In this document: positions 15,017 through 20,584 of the stretch, piece by piece | How the letters are laid out: each line of letters opens with the position of its first letter | Numbering within the stretch: position 1 is the first letter of the stretch | Assembly: GCA_910587175.1 (NCBI GenBank) | Contig: CAJULH010000036.1 | Span: forward strand, 1-20,584 | DNA length: 20,584 nucleotides | From: Candidatus Gastranaerophilales bacterium | GTDB taxonomy: Bacteria; Cyanobacteriota; Vampirovibrionia; Gastranaerophilales; Gastranaerophilaceae | Direction: 5' to 3' | Translations under genes and position numbers: made by a program | Notes under the pieces: generated by a model | Told to the model about the DNA's origin: nothing | The model's database searches: none | What the model saw: only the letters and a program-made list of their open reading frames with translations

Positions 15017-15385
15017 TTAAAAATCAAGACCTGCTTCTCTTGCAGCATCGGCCAAAGCCTGAATTCTGCCATGGAACAGGAACCCGCCTCTGTCAAAAAC
15101 GCATTCTTTAATGTCTTTTGCAAGAGCTTTTTTTGCAATATCTTCACCCACAATTTTTGCAGCATCAATGTTTCCGCCATGGGATAGCTTATCCCTTAAA
15201 TCTTTTGCATCAGAAGATGCTGATGCAAGAGTTACGCCGTTCACATCATCAATCAGCTGTGCATATATATGTTTAATGCTTCTATATACAGCCAAACGCG
15301 GGCAGCTTGCAGTTCCTGATATCTTTGTTCTTACTCTTTTGTGTCTTTTTCTTGTTTGTTCTTTTCTGTTAATTAATTTAATCAT
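15017..15385 (-). CDS. rplR: Large-subunit ribosomal protein L18
   Basis: L18 binds 5S rRNA in the central protuberance of the 50S subunit. The 122-residue form starts at MIKLINRKEQTRKRHKRVR with AAAGGAAT upstream; the open frame extends 18 codons further, but these do not match the family. Conserved parts are RTKISGTASCPRLAVYRS, KHIYAQLIDD, and the C-terminal FDRGGFLFHGRIQALADAAREAGL. It is the last gene of the unit, whereas rpsE normally follows. Confidence 0.95.
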   Translation of the reverse strand: MIKLINRKEQTRKRHKRVRTKISGTASCPRLAVYRSIKHIYAQLIDDVNGVTLASASSDAKDLRDKLSHGGNIDAAKIVGEDIAKKALAKDIKECVFDRGGFLFHGRIQALADAAREAGLDF

Positions 15386-15515
15386 TTTTTTATTCCTTTC
15401 ACCCAAACCCAAATCTGCATTAGATGCAGCAGGATTCAAACGGGCAATTCACTATTTACTTATCTTACCGTAGTGCCTGTATTATTGGAATTCGGCACAC
15501 GGGCGCCGGCATACA
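15386..15515 (-). other. 130-nt spacer between rplF and rplR
   Basis: No gene is seen. It contains the hairpin CTGCAT/ATGCAG (15415-15420 with 15424-15429, 3-nt loop) and a GC-rich patch around 15495-15512. Spacers here are usually short, so the length is mildly unusual. Confidence 0.4.
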
Positions 15516-16055
15516 TTATTTCTTACCTGCTTTACCAGCTTTACGTCTTACATATTCACCTTCATATCTTACACCCTTGCCTTTATATACTTCAGGCGGA
15601 CGTTTAGATCTGATTAAGGCTGCAATATCGCCAACCATTTGTTTATTTGAACCTGAAACCGTGATTTTTGTGTTTGCTTCAACAGCAATTGTAATACCTT
15701 TTGGAGGTTCAATAACAATAGGATGAGAATAACCGAGCTGCAGGTTAATTGAGGTACCCTGCATTTGAGCCCTGTAACCTACACCCTGGATTTCAAGTTT
15801 CTTTTCAAAGCCATCTTTAACACCTGTAATAACATTTTGAACAAGAGTTCTTGAAAGACCATGAAGAGATCTTGATTTCCTGTCATCGTGTACTCTTGTC
15901 AATACAATGTGATTGCCATCAAGTTTTACTTCAATTTCAGGTCTGATTGTAACAGATTCTTCGCCTTTTGGACCTTTCGCTGTTACGACATTGTTTTCTA
16001 CCTTTACTTCTACTCCTTGCGGAATTTCAACCGGTAATTTTCCGATTCTGGACAT
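15516..16055 (-). CDS. rplF: Large-subunit ribosomal protein L6
   Basis: L6 binds 23S rRNA near the sarcin-ricin loop and factor-binding site. From MSRIGKLPVEIPQGVEV it is 179 residues, the normal length, with a strong AAAGGAGAAAAGG site upstream. The open frame extends another 41 codons, but that stretch lies in the untranslated gap. Conserved sequences include VTAKGPKGE, LEIQGVGYRAQMQG, GYSHPIVIEPPKGI, and the C-terminal RSKRPPEVYKGKGVRYEGE. Confidence 0.96.
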   Translation of the reverse strand: MSRIGKLPVEIPQGVEVKVENNVVTAKGPKGEESVTIRPEIEVKLDGNHIVLTRVHDDRKSRSLHGLSRTLVQNVITGVKDGFEKKLEIQGVGYRAQMQGTSINLQLGYSHPIVIEPPKGITIAVEANTKITVSGSNKQMVGDIAALIRSKRPPEVYKGKGVRYEGEYVRRKAGKAGKK

Positions 16056-16297
16056 TTTCCTTTTCTCCTTTTGCTTTGCGTCAGCTTGTGCAAAAACCAT
16101 TAAAACAAAATTTATGATTTGCAGTACTATAACCGACATTGTGTGTATTAAGCGGGAACGCTTCGCCAGCAAATACAAAATGCAGGCAAATCAACCCTTT
16201 TGGCAGCCGGTGCTGTTTAAGCACTGCTGCTTGCGGCAAACATAGTTTAAGTCACAATACTGAAAAATCTTTCCTTAAACACTTCGCCGCGCCAAAG
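16056..16297 (-). other. 242-nt hairpin-bearing gap between rpsH and rplF
   Basis: No supported gene. A two-part stem pairs 16203-16207 with 16226-16230 and 16210-16214 with 16220-16224 (loop GTTTA). A second stem, AAGCG/CGCTT (16150-16154 with 16159-16163), has the stable GGAA-type loop. Neither is followed by a clear T-run. They could be RNA-processing or translational control sites, or an insertion remnant. Confidence 0.45.
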
Positions 16298-16693
16298 CTA
16301 CCAAACGTAGCAAAGAATTTCGCCGCCAATATTTTCTTTTCTGGCAGCTTTATCTGTCAATAAACCTTTGCTTGTAGAAACAACAGCAATTCCAAGACCG
16401 TCAAACACTCTTGGCAGGTTCTTAGCCTTTGAATAAGTTCTAAGACCAGGTGTTGACACCCTTTTTAAACCAGTAATTACAGGTTTTGTGCCATTGTATT
16501 TCAATTCAACATCAATAACTTTAAAGTTATCGTTTTCCTTAACTTCATAGTTTGCAATGAATCCTTCTTCCTTAAGAAGTTTCATCAGTTCAACCTTTAA
16601 ATTTGAAGCAGGCATCTCAACATTTGAGTGATGAACCGTGTTTGCGTTTCTAATTCTTGTGAGTGCATCTGCAATAGGATCTGTAACTGTCAT
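16298..16693 (-). CDS. rpsH: Small-subunit ribosomal protein S8
   Basis: S8 is a primary 16S rRNA binder of the 30S platform. The 131-residue protein opens with TDPIADALTRIRNAN and ends with the classical STSKGLLTDKAARKENIGGEILCYVW (conserved STSKGL..DKAAR block and GGEIL.YVW end). AAAGGAAAA lies upstream. It is the first gene after the antisense insertion and has its own promoter at 16783-16811. Confidence 0.96.
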   Translation of the reverse strand: MTVTDPIADALTRIRNANTVHHSNVEMPASNLKVELMKLLKEEGFIANYEVKENDNFKVIDVELKYNGTKPVITGLKRVSTPGLRTYSKAKNLPRVFDGLGIAVVSTSKGLLTDKAARKENIGGEILCYVW

Positions 16694-16782
16694 ATTTAAT
16701 TTTCCTTTCTACTTGCAGGGACACTTTATTTTCGCCCTGTAGTTTAGTAATTCCATACACAAAAAAACTTCGTGCAGAAATA

Positions 16783-16811
16783 ATGATATATAAAACATGA
16801 TTTCATTGCAA
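16783..16811 (-). promoter_or_regulatory. Promoter for rpsH-rplF-rplR
   Basis: The minus strand has TTGCAA (16811-16806), a 17-nt spacer and TATCAT (16788-16783), about 90 nt before the rpsH start. It is needed if the hairpin at 17200-17230 ends the upstream ribosomal transcript. Confidence 0.6.
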
Positions 16812-16912
16812 ATTTTTGTTAAAATTTATTAAATATGATAAAAAAATCTGCAAAAAAATTATCAACATACTTATATTTATATCAAAAGAATATATAGAGC
16901 AAAGGAGAGAAA

Positions 16913-17185
16913 ATGAACATTAACCCTATTAATACACAAACTTTTAGAGGCGGCAGATTATTAGTGACCGTCAAGGAACCTAATTTATATCATGTTAACA
17001 AAAGTTTTAATGTTGATGAAATAAAAACAATAGATACATCAGATGATGCATTTCCTAAAACCAGCATTACAACTAAAAACGGGCACACTTACACTTGCAT
17101 TGACACCAGCTATGCAACAATTGCAGATGCCTATTTATTATTAAAAAACACACCCGGAAATGGTAAAATTGATATAACAAAATAA
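16913..17185 (+). CDS. Small unknown protein, antisense within the ribosomal cluster
   Basis: A 90-residue protein that I do not recognise. A very good AAAGGAGAG site (16902-16910) sits just before the ATG, and a perfect terminator follows 14 nt after the stop, so it is a real gene. It starts MNINPINTQTFRGG, contains the strand-rich ITTKNGHTYTCIDTSY with a single cysteine, and ends in a helix ADAYLLLKNTPGNGKIDITK. No signal peptide or membrane segment is seen. The short N-terminal NPINTQTFRG pattern recalls small proteins of Gastranaerophilales, from memory only. It lies on the opposite strand between rpsN and rpsH, where neighbouring ribosomal genes are normally contiguous. A likely promoter is TGCAAA-17-TATATT just upstream (about 16849-16877), which is weak. 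Confidence 0.8.
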   Translation: MNINPINTQTFRGGRLLVTVKEPNLYHVNKSFNVDEIKTIDTSDDAFPKTSITTKNGHTYTCIDTSYATIADAYLLLKNTPGNGKIDITK

Positions 17186-17199
17186 TAACATTGCACATT

Positions 17200-17230
17200 A
17201 AAAGCACTCGCTATTCAAGCGAGTGCTTTT
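17200..17230. terminator. Perfect bidirectional terminator between the small gene and rpsN
   Basis: AAAAGCACTCGC (17200-17211) and GCGAGTGCTTTT (17219-17230) form an uninterrupted 12-bp stem with loop TATTCAA and T-runs in both directions. It should end the plus-strand small gene and also the minus-strand rpsC-to-rpsN transcript, 26 nt after the rpsN stop. Confidence 0.9.
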
Positions 17231-17256
17231 AATTATATTATAATCTTTAAACCCTA

Positions 17257-17463
17257 CTACCAGCTTGCTTTTGTAACGCCCGGCAATAAACCTCTGTGTG
17301 CGAATTCTCTTAAGTGAATTCTGCAAAGACCGAAATCTCTATGATATCCGTGAGGACGACCACATATAGAGCATCTGTTATGAAGTCTTACAGTTGGGTA
17401 TTTGCCCTTCGCTGCAAGCATTTCACGTCTTTCTTCTTTGTTTATCATTGCTTTTTTAGCCAT
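17257..17463 (-). CDS. rpsN: Small-subunit ribosomal protein S14 (short, zinc-type)
   Basis: S14 sits in the 30S head. The 68-residue zinc-binding form has RCSICGRPHGYHRDFGLCRIH and ends in LLPGVTKASW. Ligand positions are C31, C34, C47 and H50: the usual CxxC...CxxC is here CxxC...CxxH, which can still bind zinc. The N terminus is a few residues longer than the usual 61-residue type. AAGGAGAA precedes the ATG. Most Cyanobacteria, as I recall, have the long zinc-free S14 outside this cluster, so its presence here is informative. Confidence 0.95.
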   Translation of the reverse strand: MAKKAMINKEERREMLAAKGKYPTVRLHNRCSICGRPHGYHRDFGLCRIHLREFAHRGLLPGVTKASW

Positions 17464-17484
17464 TATTCTTTATTCTCCTTTGAA

Positions 17485-18042
17485 TTAATGCTTTTTAAAC
17501 GGCATACCCAAATGTGCGAGTAAGCTCTTAGCCATCTCGTCAGTTGGCGCTGTTGTGATGATTGAAATATTCATACCCTTAACGATATCCACTTCCTCAT
17601 AGTGAATTTCCGGGAACAAAGCTTGTTCTTTTAAACCAAATGTATAATTTCCCCTGCCATCAAAGCTCTTAGCAGAAACTCCTCTAAAGTCACGGATTCT
17701 GGGAAGAACCACGCAAACAAGTTTCTGGAAGAAATCATACATCCGATCGCCTCTCAATGTAACCATTGAACCAACCGGCATTCCTTCTCTTAATTTATAA
17801 GAAGCAATAGACTTCTTGGCTTTTGTTACAAGGGCTTTTTGACCTGCAATCTTTGTCAGCTGGGCAACAATTGTTTCTGCAAGTTTTGAATTGTGGGAAG
17901 CTTCGCCCACACCCATATTAATTACTATCTTATGAAGTCTTGGAATTTGCATTTCATTTGATAGTTTAAATTCTTCTTTTAATTGATTTCTAATCTCTTT
18001 TGTATATTTTTCTTTAAGATCAGTTGTTTTTTGAGCTGTCAT
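17485..18042 (-). CDS. rplE: Large-subunit ribosomal protein L5
   Basis: L5 binds 5S rRNA and contacts the P-site tRNA. It is 185 residues with IPRLHKIVINMGVGEAS, the ITGQ-like AGQKALVTKAKKSIASYKLR, GMPVGSMVTLRGDRMYDF, and RDFRGVSAKSFDGRGNYTFG, all diagnostic. GGAAGGAAAAG lies upstream. An 88-nt spacer separates it from rplX. Confidence 0.96.
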   Translation of the reverse strand: MTAQKTTDLKEKYTKEIRNQLKEEFKLSNEMQIPRLHKIVINMGVGEASHNSKLAETIVAQLTKIAGQKALVTKAKKSIASYKLREGMPVGSMVTLRGDRMYDFFQKLVCVVLPRIRDFRGVSAKSFDGRGNYTFGLKEQALFPEIHYEEVDIVKGMNISIITTAPTDEMAKSLLAHLGMPFKKH

Positions 18043-18130
18043 TTCTTTTCCTTCCTAGCCTTTGAAATTTTTGCCCGCCCGTTTTATGGAAACCTGAGCC
18101 TGTCAAATTTCAATGCTTATGCTCTTTTAA

Positions 18131-18469
18131 TTATACATCCAATGATTCGCCGCATTTTTTGCAAACACGAATCTTTTTGCCATCTTTTACGTCATGTTTT
18201 ACTCTTGTCGCTTTTTCACAAGAAGGACAGTAAACCATAACCTTGCTTGAATCCATAAAAGCTTCTTTTTTAACAAGCCCGCCCTGGATGCCAGCCATCG
18301 GGTTTGGTTTTTGGGCTTTTGTTACTATATTAACACCTTCAACAAGTACTTCGCCCTTTTTAGTGTTAACTTCTTTAACGTTACCCGTTTTGCCTTTATC
18401 ACGACCAGAGGTAACAATTACTCTGTCACCAACTTTTGTATGTAATTTCTTTTCTTCTGTCTTTGACAT
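18131..18469 (-). CDS. rplX: Large-subunit ribosomal protein L24
   Basis: L24 initiates 50S assembly. The N-terminal KOW motif is visible in KVGDRVIVTSGRDKGKTGNV. The C terminus has a zinc-ribbon-like pair, CPSC (81-84) and CKKC (103-106), which is common in bacterial L24. Length 112 residues. AAAGGA is placed upstream of the ATG, 21 nt after the rplN stop. Confidence 0.95.
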   Translation of the reverse strand: MSKTEEKKLHTKVGDRVIVTSGRDKGKTGNVKEVNTKKGEVLVEGVNIVTKAQKPNPMAGIQGGLVKKEAFMDSSKVMVYCPSCEKATRVKHDVKDGKKIRVCKKCGESLDV

Positions 18470-18490
18470 TTTTACTTGTTTCCTTTTATA

Positions 18491-18880
18491 TTAAATAACT
18501 TCAGGTGCAAGAGAAACAATCTTCATATAATTCTTATCTCTTAATTCTCTTGCAACAGGACCAAATACACGGGTGCCTTTCGGGTTGCCGTCTTTGTTAA
18601 TAATAACAGCAGCATTGTCATCGAATCTGATAACAGAACCGTCATTTCTCTTTATATCGGCTTTAGTTCTAACGATAACAGCTGTTACAACTTCTGACTT
18701 TTTAACAGAGTTTGAGTTAGACCCAAAGCTTGGAGAAGGGTTTGCGCTCTTAACTGCAGCTATAATAACATCGCCAACACTGGCATATTTCTTATTTGAG
18801 CTTCCCATTACCCTGATGCAAAGAAGTTCTTTAGCACCTGTATTATCTGCTACTTTTAATCTGGTTTCTTGTTGTATCAT
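18491..18880 (-). CDS. rplN: Large-subunit ribosomal protein L14
   Basis: L14 lies at the subunit interface. It begins MIQQETRLKVADNTGAKEL and ends in RVFGPVARELRDKNYMKIVSLAPEVI, with the end closely matching cyanobacterial L14 as I remember it. At 129 residues it is about seven longer than usual, owing to a Ser/Asn/Pro-rich insertion near residues 46-58 (ANPSPSFGSNSNS). AAAGGT precedes the start. Confidence 0.96.
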   Translation of the reverse strand: MIQQETRLKVADNTGAKELLCIRVMGSSNKKYASVGDVIIAAVKSANPSPSFGSNSNSVKKSEVVTAVIVRTKADIKRNDGSVIRFDDNAAVIINKDGNPKGTRVFGPVARELRDKNYMKIVSLAPEVI

Positions 18881-18923
18881 TTCTTTTTACCTTTTTATTT
18901 CACTTAATAAAGCTTTGCTTTAA

Positions 18924-19169
18924 CTATTTTGCAGCTTCAACAACCTTGTCTAATACCCATCTTACAGAACCGGAAATTGGTCTGTTTTCAACGATAGAAA
19001 CCGTATCACCAGTTTTGGATGCACCGTTAACATCGCTTACTTTATATTTTTTAGAGAAGGTCATTGTCTTTTTATATTTTTTATGAGCCTTGTGTTCAGC
19101 AACGGATACTACAATGGTTTTGTCCATTTTATCGCTAACTACTGTTCCGACTTTGACTTTTTTTGGCAT
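18924..19169 (-). CDS. rpsQ: Small-subunit ribosomal protein S17
   Basis: S17 is a primary 16S rRNA binder with an OB fold. It is 81 residues with VGTVVSDKMDKTIVVSV, HKKYKKTMTFSKKYKVSD, and the ending VENRPISGSVRWVLDKVVE, all family hallmarks (usual RPLSKTKRW.L is SGSVRWVL here). An AAGGAAG site precedes the ATG. Confidence 0.95.
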   Translation of the reverse strand: MPKKVKVGTVVSDKMDKTIVVSVAEHKAHKKYKKTMTFSKKYKVSDVNGASKTGDTVSIVENRPISGSVRWVLDKVVEAAK

Positions 19170-19186
19170 TTTATTGCTTCCTTATC

Positions 19187-19384
19187 TTATACGTTTATTT
19201 CTTTTTGTCTCAAAATGGTCTTCAGTTGGGCAATCTCTCTTCTGGTTTTTTTAAGCTGGGCAGGATTTTCCAACGGAGTCATTTTATTATGTTTCATTCT
19301 TAAAGAAAACAATTCTTTTTTAGCGTTTAAAATCATTTCCTTTAATTCTTCAACGGTTTTTTCTTTAATTTCATTGAGTTTCAT
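19187..19384 (-). CDS. rpmC: Large-subunit ribosomal protein L29
   Basis: A 65-residue helical protein near the peptide exit tunnel, where it helps form the docking site for nascent-chain factors. KLNEIKEKTVEELKEMILNA is split across helix 1, then FSLRMKHNKMTPLENPAQLKK and the R-x-IAQLKTILRQKE helix are typical. It starts 10 nt after the rplP stop, with AGGTGA as ribosome binding site. Confidence 0.94.
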   Translation of the reverse strand: MKLNEIKEKTVEELKEMILNAKKELFSLRMKHNKMTPLENPAQLKKTRREIAQLKTILRQKEINV

Positions 19385-19394
19385 TTCACTTCAC

Positions 19395-19799
19395 CTATTT
19401 TTCTACAATTCTTGTCTTAACAGGAAGCTTTTGGGCTGCCAATTTAAGAGCATCAATTGCATCTTCTCTTACTGAATATTCAATTTCAAAAAGTAATCTG
19501 CCGGGCTTTACAACCGCTACCCAATATTCAGGGTTACCCTTACCTTTACCCATACGGGTTTCAGCAGGTTTTGCAGTAATAGGTTTATCCGGAAAAATCT
19601 TAATCCAAACATTACCGCCACGTTTGATTTTTCTTGTCATACAACGACGGGCAGCTTCTATCTGACGTGAAGTTATCCAAGCAGGATCCACGCTTACTAA
19701 CCCGTAAGAACCAAACTCAAGGTTTGTACCTCTTGTCTCAGTTCCTTTCATATTGCCCTTCATCTTCTTTCTGAATTTGGTTTTTTTAGGCATTAACAT
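19395..19799 (-). CDS. rplP: Large-subunit ribosomal protein L16
   Basis: L16 organises the A-site region of the 50S subunit. It has PKKTKFRKKMKGNMKGTETRG, FGSYGLVSVDPAWITSRQIE, ARRCMTRKIKRGGNVWIKIF and the MGKGKGNPEYWVAVVKPGRL block. Two ATGs compete: 19799 is 10 nt from AGGAG, while 19793 gives the family-typical MPKKTKF start but is 16 nt away. I kept 19799 on ribosome-site spacing. Confidence 0.95.
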   Translation of the reverse strand: MLMPKKTKFRKKMKGNMKGTETRGTNLEFGSYGLVSVDPAWITSRQIEAARRCMTRKIKRGGNVWIKIFPDKPITAKPAETRMGKGKGNPEYWVAVVKPGRLLFEIEYSVREDAIDALKLAAQKLPVKTRIVEK

Positions 19800-19823
19800 T
19801 TTTGATTTGCTCCTATTTTATCA

Positions 19824-20573
19824 TTATGCTTCGGGAGAAGCATTGTCTTCACTACGTTTTCTTCTGTTATTAAGACGGGGAGCCCCTTCTTTTCCCTGAT
19901 TTTGGGGTTTTTTAGTCTTAATATTTTGATCAGCCTTTTCGCCAGGCATAAGATCGCCTTTAAATACCCAAACTTTAACGCCGATTTTACCCATTACAGT
20001 ATCTGCTTCAGCAAAACCATATTGAACATCGGCTCTTAATGTTTGAAGCGGGATTCTTCCTTCTTTTGCCCATTCTGAACGTGCAATTTCAGCACCGCCC
20101 AAACGTCCGGATACCATAACCTTGATACCTTGAACGCCGGCACGCATTGTTCTTTGCATAGCCTGTTTCATAGCTCTTCTGAATGCTATACGTTTTTCTA
20201 ATTGAAGAGCGATATTTTCTGCCACAAGCTGGGCATCCACATCAATTCTTGCAACTTCAACAACATCAATTGAAACATTTTTGTTATTGATTAAATTTTG
20301 CACTGCAACTCTTAACTCATCAATACCCTGACCGCCTCTGCCTACAACAATACCAGGCTTTGCAGTCACTACCGTGATATTAATATTTTGTGCTTTTCTT
20401 GCAACAATAATGCGGCTTACACCTGCTGTATAGAGTTTTTTCTTAACAAATCTTCTTATTTTAGCATCTTCTGCTATATTCAAAGCATATTGTTTTCTTT
20501 TAGCAAACCAAGTACTAACCCAAGGTTCGATTATTCCTATTCTAAATCCGGTTGGATGTGTCTTCTGTCCCAA
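19824..20573 (-). CDS. rpsC: Small-subunit ribosomal protein S3
   Basis: S3 forms part of the mRNA entry site of the 30S head. The 249-residue protein starts GQKTHPTGFRIGI, holds a KH domain with the GxxG-like loop in KPGIVVGRGGQGIDEL (72-87), and has the C-terminal GRLGGAEIARSEWAKEGRIP and ADTVMGKIGVKVWVFKGD motifs. A basic, disordered tail of about 30 residues follows. The start codon is TTG at 20573; only 11 nt of upstream sequence are visible, ending in GAGATATAAC, which may supply a weak ribosome site. Upstream genes of the S10 cluster (rplV, rpsS) should lie beyond the right edge. Confidence 0.95.
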   Translation of the reverse strand: MGQKTHPTGFRIGIIEPWVSTWFAKRKQYALNIAEDAKIRRFVKKKLYTAGVSRIIVARKAQNINITVVTAKPGIVVGRGGQGIDELRVAVQNLINNKNVSIDVVEVARIDVDAQLVAENIALQLEKRIAFRRAMKQAMQRTMRAGVQGIKVMVSGRLGGAEIARSEWAKEGRIPLQTLRADVQYGFAEADTVMGKIGVKVWVFKGDLMPGEKADQNIKTKKPQNQGKEGAPRLNNRRKRSEDNASPEA

Positions 20574-20584
20574 AGTTATATCTC

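Noticed and set aside
16056..16178. 41-codon N-terminal extension of L6 that looks like a hydrophobic signal sequence
   Set aside because: The family start MSRIGKLPVEIP has an excellent ribosome binding site directly before it. The extension has none and is simply untranslated gap that happens to be open.
1..20584. Insertion sequences, integrases, prophage or attachment sites
   Set aside because: No transposase, integrase or phage-like protein is encoded in any frame, and no target-site duplications were found around the cassette array.

Overview
The window is an AT-rich bacterial chromosome segment carrying housekeeping genes plus an unusual GC-richer repeat region. The best guess for the host is a non-photosynthetic relative of Cyanobacteria (Vampirovibrionia/Gastranaerophilales, 'Melainabacteria'). 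This rests on a cyanobacterial-looking boxA in an rRNA leader (GAACATTGAAAACTG), an L14 protein whose C-terminal half reads like the cyanobacterial one, low GC, and a small protein starting MNINPINTQTF. Only gene content and sequence style support the assignment.

Layout, left to right. (1) 1-521 has no protein gene. It holds two matching minus-strand promoters exactly 200 bp apart, then a leader with a boxA at the left edge, so an rRNA operon very probably starts just outside the window. (2) 522-2282, minus strand: rsmA (16S rRNA dimethyltransferase) and ispE (isoprenoid precursor kinase), three bases apart. (3) 2393-3736, plus strand: a glutamate-cysteine ligase, divergent from rsmA. Both appear to be leaderless, each with an extended -10 box ending 7 nt before the ATG. 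(4) 3744-5357, minus strand: a long coiled-coil protein with a C-terminal CHAP peptidase/amidase domain. (5) 5586-10602, plus strand, probably one operon: a sensor histidine kinase with a degenerate receiver domain, a single-domain response regulator, a divergent GspE/PilB-like ATPase with eroded catalytic boxes, an HD-domain hydrolase and bioD. (6) 10603-12749: a structured intergenic element, then a tandem array of about seven related cassettes. (7) 12746-14914, minus strand: a class A penicillin-binding protein. (8) 15017-20573, minus strand: the ribosomal cluster rpsC-rplP-rpmC-rpsQ-rplN-rplX-rplE-rpsN, then rpsH-rplF-rplR.

The cassette array is the most striking feature. Each unit encodes the same Cys-rich domain: a head with LCDxxxGYGTLxC...CPG...CYP.VW, a middle that differs from unit to unit, and a nearly invariant tail YAFSVRCVLDL. 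No unit has a start codon with a ribosome binding site, an N-terminal half or a signal peptide, and units switch frame or are separated by stops. This is what a reservoir of silent cassettes for recombinational variation of a surface protein would look like, by analogy with Neisseria pilS, Borrelia vls and Mycoplasma vlhA. Decayed tandem duplicates are the main alternative. No expressed copy and no recombinase is in the window.

The ribosomal cluster is also unusual. A small plus-strand gene with its own ribosome binding site sits antisense between rpsN and rpsH, followed by a perfect 12-bp hairpin that should terminate both strands, and rpsH has its own promoter. A 242-bp hairpin-bearing gap separates rpsH from rplF. 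The cluster ends with a terminator after rplR, where rpsE, rpmD, rplO and secY would normally follow.
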